64,000 nt of DNA from Camarhynchus parvulus (Eukaryota > Chordata > Aves > Passeriformes > Thraupidae). The notes below the pieces were generated by a model. That model had not been told where the DNA came from. It worked only from the letters and a program-made list of their open reading frames with translations, and made no database searches. Location: assembly GCF_901933205.1 (NCBI RefSeq), contig NC_044597.1, positions 558,001 to 622,000 on the forward strand, written 5' to 3'. Positions 42,866 to 53,697 of the stretch are shown in pieces. The position numbers and the translations under genes are program-made. How positions within the stretch are numbered: position 1 is the first letter of the stretch; every line of letters starts with the position of its first letter.

Positions 42866-43440
42866 TGTCACTGACATATTTTACAAAAATCCCATTGCCA
42901 GGATTTTTCTTCTGAGAAGCTGAGAAGCCTCAGGAAAGAAATGTAAACAATGATTATCTGATTGCTTGGAATGTGGGCTGGAGGTTGCTTACCAACAGGT
43001 GCATTTTTGATTGGTTCCATGTGAATTGTTTTTAATTAATGACCAATCCCAGTCCAGCTGTGTCAGACTCTCTGGTCAGTCACAAGATTTTATTATAATT
43101 CTTTTCTAGCCTTCTGATGTCTCCTTTCTCTTTCTTTAGTGTAGTTTTAGTATAGCATTTTATATAATGTAATGTAGTATAATATAATACAGTATAATAT
43201 AATGTAATATATAATATGATATGATATGATATGATATGATATGATATGATATGATATGATATAATATAATATAATATAATATAATATAATATAATATAAT
43301 ATAATATAATATAATATAATATAATATAATATAATATAATATAATATAATATAATATAATATAATATAATATAATATAATATCAGCCTTCTGAAACATGG
43401 AGTCAAGATTCTCATCTCTCACCTCGTCCTGGGCTGGTGT
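42866..43440 (+). mobile_element. LTR, family B2, with large AT microsatellite
   Basis: The element starts TGTCACTGACATATTTTAC. It has GAGAAGCTGAGAAGCCTCAGG, AATGATTATCTGATTGC, the inverted CCAAT pair and TTTAGTGTAGTTTTAGTATAG, then about 200 bp of pentanucleotide repeats where the poly(A) region should be, then ATCAGCCTTCTGAAACATGG and a CTCATCTCTCACCTCGTCC end. Confidence 0.9.
43187..43382. repeat. (GATAT)n-(ATAAT)n compound microsatellite
   Basis: About nine GATAT units (43216-43260) are followed by about 24 ATAAT units (43261-43381). The arrays lie inside the B2 LTR. Frames through them encode only YYII/LYYI repeats. Confidence 0.97.
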
Positions 43441-43607
43441 TGAGGGTGGGGTTTGGGGATGGGCTATGGGGTGGGGCTGGACACTCTGGGGAGGGGCTCT
43501 GGGTTCCCCTCTTTCCCCTCTGGATGTGCTGCCCAATTTCAGTAAATCTGGCCCAGTGGTGAAAACTTCAAAGCTTGGCCAGGGATAGGAACAGGGAAAG
43601 GCTGGAG

Positions 43608-43825
43608 ATAGGACGGGGCAGGGTCAAGTTGGATGTTGGGATATTGGGAAAGGTTCTTCCCCCAGAGGTGCTGGCACTGCCCAGGGAATGGTCCCAGCCC
43701 TGAGGCTGCCAGAGCTCCAGGAGGGTTTGGACAGCGCTGCCAGGGATGCCCAGGGGGGATTGCTCAGGGTCTGGGGTGGGACTGGATGAGCCTTGGGGTC
43801 CCTTCCCTCTCAGGATTTCCAGGGT
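43608..43825 (+). mobile_element. CR1 LINE 3' fragment
   Basis: GGGAAAGGTTCTTCCCCCAG, GGTGCTGGCACTGCCCAGGG, CCAGGAGGGTTTGGACAGCG and CTTGGGGTCCCTTCCCTCTC. Confidence 0.9.
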
Positions 43826-43829
43826 TGGC

Positions 43830-44500
43830 AAATCCCAGTGGGGTCCCAGGAGCATCCCCTGCTCTGGGCTGTGCTGGGACAGCCCCTGCCCTCCCCTCCT
43901 GCCCTGCTGAGATCACCAGAGCACTCCAAGCCAGTTTCACACCTGCACTGAGCTCCCACAGTCCTTTTCCAGCCCAAACCCTTCCCCGAGGCTCCCAGAA
44001 CTCCTCTGAGCTCCCCTGGCTGCCCCTCGGGGGGATGTGCTGGGCCAAGGGATGGGAGCAAAGCAGCAACTTGGCTCTGCTGCCTGAGCTGCCCCAGCTC
44101 CAGCTGCTCTGGGAGCCTTTATTCCCTGTTCTATCCCAGTTCCAGGTATTCTGGAGCCTTTATTCCCTGTTCAGTGCCAGTTCCAGGTATTTTGGAGCCT
44201 TTATTCCCTGTTCTATCCCAGTTCCAGGTGCTCTGGAGCCTTTATTCCCTTTATTCCCTTTATTCCCTTTATTCCCTGCTCCATCTCGGGGCAGTGCAGG
44301 AGCAGAGTGGAGCCTTCCCTGGCCCAGCCCAGCTGCAGGGACAGGAGCTGGCTCCTGAGCAGTGCCCAGGACAGGAGCTGATTCCCTGGGGGAAAACCTC
44401 TCCAGGCCCTCCTGCAAAAAGGACAGGGATGGCCTTTCCAAGGGGAGCTGGGATTGCAGGGGTTGGGCAATAACAGAAACAGCAAATCCAGTGCCAAGGA
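43830..44500 (+). repeat. Inverted segmental duplication, copy 2
   Basis: Reverse complement of 16137-16808. It directly abuts the CR1 tail on the left and ends at CCAAGGA just before an AT-rich TTTTAAAAATTTTAAAAA stretch. It has four GGGAATAAA octamers where copy 1 has three, and one 41-bp unit fewer. Confidence 0.92.
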
Positions 44501-45462
44501 TTTTTAAAAATTTTAAAAATTGTTCTGTGGAAAAAAACACTCCAGAAGATGGGTTGGTTTATCCAGTGGGGGTAGAAGAAAATCCTCATAAATCCAGCCC
44601 AGGAACAGCTTTGGGAAGCCCAGGTTCCCCCAGAACCCAGCCCAGGAGCAGCTCTGGAATAAGGCAGTCTCCTGCTGTTCCAGGCAGGATTTGCTCTCTA
44701 ATCCCAGTCCAGATCTACTTTTTAAAGCTGACTCTCACCCAAGGCCTGAAGAGTTTTGCAGCTTCCCAGAAACCACTGCCACAGCAATAAAAATTACCTG
44801 CTTGTATTGAGAGTTGTATTTTTAGCCTGAGATTGAAGTGTTCTGCTCCAGAAGCAGCCACTCCTGCAGGGAGGGAGGGGTTCTCAGCACTAAAACTGGA
44901 GGATAAAATCCACAGAAAATCCCTGCTCAGGGTGTTTCTCCCTGCAAAACTTCTGTGGAAGGACTGGCCAAACATTTTGTGCTTTGCTTTTTAGGTAAAA
45001 ATTGAAGGAAGTGGCTGCTTGCCCCCCAGATGCTCTGATTTTCTTCATGGAAGCAAAGCCACAACATTTCTTTTACACACGAACCTCCCATTTCTCTTTC
45101 TGGTTGGTTATTTTATTTTTTTTAAGGCTTTTATTTCCAATATTGGATTTCAGCCAAAAAATATTGGTCCTCAATTACTGAAAATCAATTTATTCTCTTT
45201 CTGAGCACTTGGCTTAATCCAGTGCAGCAAAGTCTATTAATGAACTCTCTCCCAGATGAAAACAGAAGCAAAGCTTTGCATTTCATCAGCGCTTAGGGGA
45301 AGCTGAGCAACTTAAGCAGGGCCAGCAATATTTTAATTAAGCCTTGCTGAGATTGTCTCCTGCTACAAGAGCCCCGTTTAATTACATTTGTTAAAATACC
45401 CTACAGTGGACTGAGTCCCAGCTCCAAGGGGTTTCTCCATGGTGGGAATGCCAATAAATGCC
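44501..45462. other. Anonymous intergenic DNA
   Basis: No gene is recognised. An AT-rich unique block lies at 45080-45380. Confidence 0.4.
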
Positions 45463-46047
45463 TGTCAGAACCCAGGACATCCCTCTGGCTGCCCCGGGTG
45501 ATCTGAGACCCTGGCAGGGGCTCAGAGACCTTGGCACGGAGTCACAGACACCTGTGCCTTTGATTTTAGCCCATGGAAACAATTACCAACTGTGTGCAAG
45601 GAGTTACAAGCCACAAGGGTTTCAGTAGAATGACAGTGAATTTATCACAGGGTGAAAATGTAGAATTTTGGGGATTTTAGAATGGAGGTTCAGGAGGCAA
45701 GATGCAGGAATCTGGGCATGTCCTGTCCTTCTCCTTCTTCTTCTTGTCCTCCATCTTCTGCTGTGATGGTGGCACTTTTGGATTGGTTTAGAGTAGAGAC
45801 AGACTGTCTGACATAGGTGATAGGTATTGGAAAATTATTGTAAATAAAGTACACGTAGTTTTTAGTATAAAAAGATAACACCACCCCAAGGCGGCCAGAG
45901 TGCCTCTGTCTGACCTGCTGAACGGACCTCGGCAGGCCAGAGAAAGAATTTTATAGATAAGAAACAATGAACAACCTTGAGAACAAGAATAGAAGAGTTC
46001 TGACTCTTTCTTCAACTGCCAGGCTGGGAAAAAGAGACTTTCTAACG
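45463..46047 (+). mobile_element. LTR, family A, plus orientation
   Basis: From TGTCAGAACCCAGGACATCC, through CACAGACACCTGTGCCTTTG, GGGTGAAAATGTAGAATTTT, GGTGATAGGTATTGG and TTTAGTATAAAAAG (promoter-like), to GACTTTCTAACG. This copy shows the transcriptional orientation of the family. Confidence 0.87.
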
Positions 46048-46334
46048 GATCTTGGGGTCACTCTGAGCAGCAGAAGTCCCAAGAAGAAAACATGAGGAGT
46101 TTGGGGTTTGGCATAAGACAGTTCTGCATAAGTTGCTGCAGGTGTCTGGGACTGATGAGCCAAAGGCTGTGACTGCTGTGACTGTTACAGTGATTTCTGG
46201 AGCCTTGGTTATTTTTTAGGTGCTCTTTAGCTTTCTAAGGACTTTCCAGGGCTGCTGGATGTGAATAGCCCATCAGAACAATGAAGCAAAACGCAGTGGC
46301 TCTCTGGCCAACAGCTCCCTTGCACAGGATAAGG

Positions 46335-46515
46335 GGCAGATAACACCACCCCAAGGGCAGTCAGTGTGCCTCAACCCAGCGTGCTAGACAGATCTCAGCA
46401 GGTCAGAGAAAGAATGGAATGGATAACAGAAAATAAACAACGTTGAGAACCAGAGCTGAGGAATCTTGACTTCTTCAGTTGTGGGGCTGGGAAAAAGACT
46501 CTTTAATACCTCGGG
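46335..46515 (+). mobile_element. LTR family A, 3' (R/U5) fragment
   Basis: GATAACACCACCCCAAGGGC, AGGTCAGAGAAAGAATGG, AGAAAATAAACAACGTTGAG (poly(A) signal) and GGGCTGGGAAAAAGACTC repeat the last part of the A LTR. It lies 290 bp downstream of a full A copy in the same orientation. The spacer shows no coding sequence I recognise. Confidence 0.82.
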
Positions 46516-46807
46516 AGCCATTCCAGCAACACCAAACCTGAGAAATGCCAGAGTTTCCCTTGGCACTGCAGCTCAAGTGAGGCCAAACTGGGAGGGAGCC
46601 CTTGGGGCAGCTTTAATTCACCCCCAGACTGGAGCTGAGGCACTCCTGGGCTGCCCAGCAGGGAATTCCCCTTTTCTTCCCACCAGGAACAGCCCCCAGT
46701 GCCAGGATCCCTGCCCTGGGATGCCCTGGGATGTGGGACAGCATCCCCCTCACCCAGGCCACAGCTCAGCCCTGGCTGGGGCACAGCAGCACCTCTGGCC
46801 CAGGAGA
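46516..46807. other. Anonymous sequence
   Basis: Nothing is recognised. Confidence 0.35.
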
Positions 46808-47168
46808 AACCTGGGGGATGAGTCCAGAGTGGGGGAAATGTGGGGATTGAGTCCAGGGTGGGGGAAAATGTGGGAAGTGTGTCCAAAGTGGGGGGAAACC
46901 TGGGGCATGAGGCCAGAGTGGGGGAAAATGTGGGGATTGTGTCTAGAGTGGGGGAAAATTGGGAATTGTGCCCAAAGTGGGGGAAAACGGTGGGGATTGT
47001 GTCCAAAATAGGGAAAATATGGGAGATGAGTCCAGAGTGGGGGAAATGTGGAGAATGTATCCAAAGTGTGGGGATATGTGGGTATTGTGTCCAGAGTGGG
47101 GGAAACGTGGGGAATGTGTTTAAAGTAGAGGAAAACATGGGGATTGTGTTCAAACTGGGGGGAAGTGT
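46808..47168. repeat. About 30-bp degenerate minisatellite, about 12 copies
   Basis: The unit is of the form GTGGGGATTGTGTCCAGAGT plus GGGGGAAAAT, with unit lengths of 28-31 bp. Confidence 0.94.
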
Positions 47169-47791
47169 CCAAAACTCCTTCCCACAGAACCAAAGTTCCC
47201 CAAGCCTGAGTCCCAAGGTGTGCAGCAGCTCTGTCAGGCTCTGTGTGTACACACAGGACTGCCCCATGGTACCAAAAAAAGCTGGAGCAGTCGGATTTGG
47301 GTGTTCTAAGGCACTGCTGAAACTGTTTCAGAGGAATCCTGTGGCCTCTGTTTGTAGAAGGAGGTGGGTGCACTGCTGGGAGGGGAGATGGGGCTCACAC
47401 AGCCCCTCGGAGCGGGGTCTGTGCCTGAAGGGGCTGGAAATCTCAACCTCTGAGCCTTTTATCAGGAGCCTGTGGGCCAGGAATTTCCTCTAAGCAAAGG
47501 AAATCTTGTGAGGGACATAAGAGTAGGGAAAATGTTGCCTGATTAGTTCCAAAATCAATGGCTCAGGGAAGCCCATGGAACAGGCAGCTCTCTCATCAGA
47601 AACCAGCAAAATTTAATTAACTCTGAATAGCACTTGGAATGGGGAACACTGAGCCCACTGATGGATGGGCTGAAGCCTCCAGGGAGCCTTGGATTGGAAG
47701 CTCTGTCTGATTCCCTGGCTGCTCCAGCAAAAATCTGTGGCCGCATTTCTCTTCACAGAGAAAAGCAAGGCACAACTTCCCAAGGATTTTC
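47169..47791. other. Anonymous sequence
   Basis: No gene or repeat family is recognised. Confidence 0.38.
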
Positions 47792-48115
47792 TGGGATTCA
47801 CATTCTCTGAACCTCAGAGAAAGGAAAAACAATTCTTCTCTCATTTACTGCTCCTGTGCTTTGGAACAAGTGGAATGCATGGTGGAAGATTGTTTACCTG
47901 AAGGGAATTGGTGGCTGGGTTCTGGTGTGAGTGTTTGGATTCACTGACCCATTGGATCCAGGTGTGTGGGGGGACTGTGGGCTGATGGTCACGAGATGCT
48001 GGGCAGTTCAGTGGAGTTGGGTGCTTGTGCAGATTCAGTTTAGATGTAATATAATAGTATAAAAAAGGAGGATAAGATGGGGTCCTCCTCATCACTTTCT
48101 TCCCTGGTCAGGGGT
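47792..48115 (+). mobile_element. LTR, family D, decayed copy
   Basis: GGGATTCACATTCTCTGAAC, GGAAAAACAATTCTTCTCTC, GTGGAATGCATGGTGGAAG and GATTGTTTACCTGAAGGG align with the start of the D LTR at 15358. The 3' half is diverged and the 3' limit is a guess. Confidence 0.7.
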
Positions 48116-48272
48116 TGCCCTGTTTTACTATAAAAATTAAGGAAGGGATCCTTTCCAAAGCCTCAGGGCTGGAGGCTCTCAGGTTCATTTCCAAACAAGG
48201 TTTTCTCTTCACAAGTCACTTGGTCCCTGGTCTTCCCAGGAATGTGAATATTTGCTGAGTTTTGAGCCTTCC

Positions 48273-48547
48273 CTAAATTCACTCAGCCCTCCCTAAACCC
48301 ATCCACCCCTCCCTAAACCCATCCAGCCTTCCCTAAACCCATCCAGCCTTCCGTAAATCCACTCAGCCCTCCCTAAGTGCACCAAGCCCTCCCTAAACCC
48401 ATCCAGCCTTCCCCAAATGCACCCAACCTTCCTAAAACCCATCCAGTCCTCCCTAAACTCATCCAGCCCTCCCTAAATCTATCCAGCCTTCCCTAAACCC
48501 ACCCAGCCCTCCCTAAATCCACTCAGCCCTCCCTAAATGTACCCTAA
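48273..48547. repeat. 20-bp minisatellite (CCCTAAACCCATCCAGCCTT type)
   Basis: About 13-14 copies with AAATCC/AAGTGC variants. Confidence 0.95.
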
Positions 48548-48627
48548 ATGTCCCAGCTGAGGGCACAGGGACACCTGGGCTGAGCTGGGCTCCCACTGCA
48601 GTGTAAGAGAGGGGAAGGGCTTGGAGA

Positions 48628-48777
48628 AATCACACTGAAGAGCTGGGAAGTCACATCGAATATCTGTAAAGTCAAATTGAATATCTGCGAACTCATGTTG
48701 AATATTTTAAGTTCATATTTAATATTTTTGAATCCACACTGAGTATTTGTGAAGTCACATTGAATATTTGTTAGCCG
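48628..48777. repeat. Degenerate 21-24-bp repeat, about six copies
   Basis: GAAGTCACATTGAATATTTG-like units recur with substitutions between 48628 and 48777. Confidence 0.8.
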
Positions 48778-49189
48778 TGACTGCAAACACCTTCCCAGGA
48801 CCCAGGGGAGGCAGTAACTTTGCCCAGCCAGGCAATGATACAGTGGGAAAATTCACCAGGTGTCAGAGGATGTTTATCTGAACTTCCTGGAGATTCCACG
48901 CTGAAATAGGAGAAGTGTCAAATTAGATCAGGCCTGAGATCCATCTTCGACCTGAACTGCAGCTCAGAGAGGCCCCAGTTCAGCATCCAGTCCAGGTGGG
49001 AAATGTCCTGTTTTCCATCAGCCCTGACAGCTGTGGGGAGCTGTCCCTGCCCATGGCAGGGGTGGCTGTTCCAGCCCAAACCTTTCCATGATTCTCTGGG
49101 ATTATTCTGATTTCTGCTCTCTTGTTGGCCATTAACCACTGAGTCCAGGTTTTCTTCACTGTTTGGGTACAGCTCAGTGGCCTCACACA
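48778..49189. other. Anonymous sequence, possible CR1 remnant at 49025-49110
   Basis: GCTGTCCCTGCCCATGGCAG and CAAACCTTTCCATGATTCTC resemble a heavily decayed CR1 tail. Nothing else is recognised. Confidence 0.4.
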
Positions 49190-49850
49190 CCTTCCCCAGG
49201 TCCTGACCCATCCCAATCCCATTCCCCAGGTCCTGACCCATCCCAGTCCCATTCCCCAGGCACTGACTCATCCCAATCCCATTCCCCAGGCACTGATCCA
49301 TCCCAATCCCATTCCCCAAGCCCTGATCCATCCCAGTCCCATTCCCCAAGCCCTGACCCATCCCAGTCCCATTCCCCAGGCCTTGACCCATCCCAGTCCC
49401 ATTCCCCAGGCACTGATCCATCCCAGTCCCATTCCCCAGGCACTGACTCATCCCAATCCCATTCCCCAGGCCCTGATCCATCCCAATCCCATTCCCCAAG
49501 CCCTGACCCATCCCAGTCCCATTCCCCAGGCACTGATCCATCCCAATCCCATTCCCCAAGCCCTGATCCATCCCAGTCCCATTCCCCAGGCACTGATCCA
49601 TCCCAGTCCCATTCCCCAGGCATGATCCATCCCAGTCCCATTCCCCAGGCCTTGACCCATCCCAATCCCATTCTCCAAGTCCTGACCCATCCCAATCCCA
49701 TTCCCCAGGCCCTGACCCATCCCAGTCCCATTCCCCAGGCACTGATCCATCCCAGTCCCATTCCCCAGGCCTTGACCCATCCCAATCCCATTCTCCAAGT
49801 CCTGACCCATCCCAATCCCATTCCCCAGGCACTCCCAATTCCATTCCCTG
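49190..49850. repeat. 30-bp minisatellite, about 21-22 copies
   Basis: The unit is CCTGACCCATCCCAGTCCCATTCCCCAGG-like with an almost exact 30-bp period; one 29-bp unit at 49621 shifts phase. Because 30 is divisible by three and units lack stops in several frames, frames of 230-365 codons stay open on both strands. They encode EWDWDGS, GNGTGM or DPSQSHSPG repeats and are artefacts. Confidence 0.98.
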
Positions 49851-51454
49851 TTCCCCAGGACGTGGGCAGGGGACAGGACACACACCTGGACTTGTGTGGG
49901 ATGGTTCAGCCACTGATTTTGGGATCCTTTCCTCCTTGCAGGCACTGAAGCCGCAGCAACATTGGCCAAAAGCCCTTTCCTGGTCAGGGACAGCAGATCC
50001 TCCCTGGCTCATCACTCTGAAGAGATGCAGGACTGCATCCAGTGTTTTAGGGTTGTTGGGAGTTTGGGGCTTGTCCTTCTGGACAGAACCACAATTTTCC
50101 TTCCTGCAAGCTAAGCAAGAGTTCCCTGAGCCGAGCGTGGATATGGAGAGGAGGGAACAACTTGGAAATGAGAGATGCCGGGAATTAAACGTGATCTAAA
50201 GTTGCTGTCACATTAAAATGCAATTTAAGGTCTGGTATCTCCCATTCTGCAGGACTTGGACACGGAGTGCAGGCACCACAGAGAGGGAAGGCTCACCCCG
50301 ATCCCAGGCACATAAAGCACTGGCTCTGCCTGGGAAGGGCTTCCAAGAGCCAACAATAAATAAGAATAATGGAGCCTTAAACACGTCCCTAAGCAGGGCT
50401 GAGAAATGCCTCCATAAACTGCAGAGTTCCCTGGGGGAGCAAGGCAGGGGTTCTGTGGTTTGTTTGGGGAAAAACAAATGAAAATCCGCGTCAGGGTGGC
50501 CAGGCCGGTGGGAGGTGCCACCTCCTCAGCTGGACCCCAACCCGAGCACAGGGGGAGGGACAGCGCCAGCCTCGGCTTTGCCTCATTTCCATGGCAACGC
50601 GGGGAGCGTCTGAGAGCAGACTGCTCGGCAAGAGGAGCCAAACTCCAGCTCTGCCTTGGGGCAGGATCGATCCCTGCTCCATCCACCCCCTGTCCCGGGG
50701 CAGGTTCAGCCGCCAAGCGGAGCTGGCTGTTCCTGCTGGCTCACCCTGCAGTCCCTGAGAGTTTCCATCCCATTGCAGAGGGGGTTCCATGGATCTTCCC
50801 TCCTGCCCAGCTTCCTCCACACTCCACACGAGCCCAGGGCTGCTTTGCATTCCAGACAGGCTCGTGCTGCAGGAGCCAAGCTCAGAAAATCCATCCAGCA
50901 CAGTTTGGGAATGCTCTGGGTTAAGCCTGACTGGGTTAAGCCTGACTTGCCTGTCACTGACAGGGACCGTGGGCAGTGTGCTGGGTGTCACCTCATGCAG
51001 GAAGAAAGGGACAACGAGGCCATGTGTGCCTGCAAAAAAAAAAGATAATTATTGACAAATGGCTGGGGTTTATTCTGCCAGATCCCATTAAAGAATTTCT
51101 GAGCTCTTGCTGAGGGCTGGGGAGCATCCCCTGGATTTGGTGTGTGCTGGGATCTCCCTGAGAGCTGCTGGGATTTGGGAAGCTCAGGCTGGCTCTGTGC
51201 AGACTCTGTAGATGTGTCACATGAGGGGTGCAAGGGGCTGGTGCCAGAGGGAGGATGATGAAGGAGCTGGGGTGGGAACAACCCTTGGAGTATGGAGGAG
51301 GAACCAGGAAAACTTTACTGCCAAATGTTTTCCTGCCCATTACCCCAAGAAAATGCAGCCTCTGTCTGTGGCTGCCTGGATTCCACAGCCATCCCAAAAT
51401 ATTCCCTGCAGTTCACCCAACCTCTCCTTCCTCCTCTCCTGTCACTTCTGTGGG
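49851..51454. other. Anonymous intergenic DNA with a CpG-richer block at 50480-50720
   Basis: The block 50480-50720 has noticeably more CpG than its surroundings and contains TTTCCATGGCAACGCG (about 50587-50602), resembling an RFX/X-box site. It could be a small regulatory element, but no first exon is evident. Confidence 0.38.
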
Positions 51455-51753
51455 GTGACTTCATTGTGACCTTCCAGGGCCTGAAGGGGCTCCAGGAGAG
51501 CTGGAGAGGGACTGGGGACAAGGGATGGAGGGACAGGACACAGGGAATGGCTCCCACTGCCAGAGGGCAGGGCTGGATGGGATATTGGGAATTGTTCCCT
51601 GGGAGGGTGGGCAGGCCCTGGCACAGGGTGCCCAGAGCAGCTGGGGCTGCCCCTGCATCCCTGGCAGTGTCCAAGGCCAGGCTGGACATTGGGGCTGGAG
51701 CAGCCTGGGACAGCAGGGATGGGGCTGGGTGGGCTTTGGGTTACCTTCCCACC
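51455..51753 (+). mobile_element. CR1 LINE 3' fragment
   Basis: GTGACCTTCCAGGGCCTGAAG, CCAGGAGAGCTGGAGAGGG, GGGAATGGCTCCCACTGCC, GGGAATTGTTCCCTGGGAGG, GGCACAGGGTGCCCAGAGC and CCTGGCAGTGTCCAAGGCC. The final tail is missing because LTR K begins here. Confidence 0.94.
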
Positions 51754-52381
51754 TGTTGAAGATTGCATGCAAGATGTTTTCCATTCCCATCTGTATGGCA
51801 GATTACCTTGTCAAGTGAGCAGTTTTGCCTTATCTCTTTCTTTGAGTGACCACATTCACACCTCCCTCGGGAGGGGACCTCTGCTGATAACAGACTATTG
51901 AATGTCAGTGCATGACTGATAAGAACTATAACATCTCATTGGGAGATGCTCCGCCCAGAGGGAGGAGCCAAGCATTGCTACCCCAATATACTCTGAGATT
52001 CTGGAACACCAGCACGGCTTTTCTCCACAGAATTCCCCAGAGGAACAGCAGCTGCCTCTTCCTCCATGGGATCTTCAGAGGAAAGATTACATCCTTCTCT
52101 ACAGATCCTCCCTACTCCAACAGAACCACACCTGACACTGCAGGAGGGCTGCAGCCACATTTCCAATCAGACTACCACCAACACCCTGACCCACAGGGTG
52201 TCAGGTTGGGTTCTGACTCTGTCAGTGTTGTTCTAGTAGACTGCATTGTTTATTTTATTCTTTTTTTTTCTTCCCTATTAAAGAACTGTTATTTCCTGCT
52301 CCCATATCCTTGCCTGAGAGCCCCTTAATTTAAAATTATAGCAATTCGGAAGAGTGGGGAGGGTTTACATTCTCCATTTCA
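51754..52381 (+). mobile_element. Probable LTR, family K
   Basis: The stretch has LTR-like organisation: TGTTGAAGATTGC start, GATAAGAACTATAACATC, CAATATACTC (TATA-like), CCTATTAAAGAACTG (poly(A)-like) and a CTCCATTTCA end. It follows the CR1 directly. No second copy is present and no TSD was found, so the limits are tentative. Confidence 0.6.
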
Positions 52382-52747
52382 GGGGAGGCTCCTGCCTTCC
52401 TTAGCAGACTCGTCTTTTCCAAACCAAGACACCACCCAAACCATTCTGGGATTCTGGGATTCCTGATGATCCCTGCTGAGCCTTTGAGCCCTGCCCCTGC
52501 AAATTCCCAGTTGTTCCAAGCCCTGCTGGGTTCCCTCACTCCTGGTTTCCATCCCAGGGTTTTCCAGACTCCTCATCCTCACAGAAATGTGCTGAGGCTC
52601 TGGGAGCAGCAGAGGGGCTCTGCCCTTCCTGGGAACCTGCAGGAATAAAGGACTCTGACCCCAAAGTCTTTATCCAGGACAATTTCCTGTGAGTGTGCAC
52701 CTGAGGCTGTGAGGGGAAGGCATTTGTCTGAGGCTGAATCAGTGGGG
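52382..52747. other. Anonymous sequence
   Basis: Nothing is recognised. Confidence 0.35.
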
Positions 52748-53186
52748 TGTGGTATTTGCTGGGTCCCCAGGACGAAGGAGGACTTGAGAATCTGACTCCA
52801 TGTTCTTAGAAGGCTTCTATTCTATTCTATTCTATTCTATTCTATTCTATTCTATTCTATTCTATTCTATTCTATTCTACTAAAACTATACTAAAGAATA
52901 GAGAAAGGATACAGACAGAAGGCTTAACAAGATACTAATTAAACACTTGTGACTCGCCAGAGTCCTAACACAGCTGGCTGTGATTGGTCATTAAGTTAAA
53001 ACAATTCGCATGAAACCAATCAAGCCATGACCAGTTGGATAAACAATCTCCAAACACATTCCAAAGCAGCAAAACACAGGAGAAGCAAATGAGATAATAT
53101 TGTTTTCTTTTTTTCTCTGGGGCCTCTCAGCTTCCCAGAAGAAGAAATCCTGGTGAAGGGATTTTTCAGAAAATATGATGGTGACA
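52748..53186 (-). mobile_element. LTR, family C
   Basis: Minus-strand copy from TGTGGTATTTGCTGGGTCCC (LTR 3' end) to GATGGTGACA (LTR 5' end). It has the CCAATCA pair and GAAGCAAATGAGATAAT. Flanking six-mers do not match, so the TSD is lost or the copy is recombined. Confidence 0.92.
52815..52879. repeat. (TTCTA)13 microsatellite in the C LTR
   Basis: Pure pentamers occupy the place of the poly(A)/TATA-like AT region of this LTR. Confidence 0.97.
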
Positions 53187-53499
53187 CCTGAGGGTCAGGA
53201 GTGATCCAGAAATTGTTTTCTCTCAGTAGAGTGAGGTGACTGTGAAGCAAAGCCCTCCCTGCAGCTTCTCTGCCACTCCCTGTGCCCCTGGTGAAGGACT
53301 CTCCTTGTCCCTGAGTGCTCCCAGGCCGCTGCAGGCTGAAAGATGCCTGAGGACAAGGGACCCCAGGCTGAGGATTTGCTCACAATCTCTGTCCCAGCTC
53401 TCCCTGGTCATCTCTCCAGCGTTCCCAGAGTGGATTGAGCCCCTGGTGGATGTGATGTTGTTTCCCTCCATGGAGGTGATGCTGCCTCTCCTTATCTTA

Positions 53500-53697
53500 T
53501 AGAATCACAGAATTCACAGGCTGGAGCATCAGAGAATTCCAGGCTGGAATGCATAACATTCATATTCATTTACAACATTTATAACTGAATGTTATAAAGG
53601 ACATTGAAGCCCCTCCAGTGCCACCCCTGCCATGGGCAGGGCCGTCTCCCCCTGTCCCAGGCTGCTCCCAGCCCTGTCCAGTCTCTGTTTAGACAAA
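53500..53697 (-). mobile_element. CR1 LINE 3' end with short insertion
   Basis: ATAGAATCACAGAATTCACAGG starts the tail. CAGTGCCACCCCTGCCATGG and CCCAGGCTGCTCCCAGCCC follow after an AT-rich interruption at about 53553-53600 (ACATTCATATTCATTTACAA and similar). Confidence 0.85.

Noticed and set aside
48273..48547. Interstitial telomere or telomere-like repeat (CCCTAAACCC)
   Set aside because: The unit is 20 bp and the CCCTAA word occurs once per unit, not in tandem.
48918..50015. 365-codon minus-strand frame and overlapping plus-strand frames
   Set aside because: Period-30 minisatellite translates to identical decapeptides on both strands; flanks have no domain.
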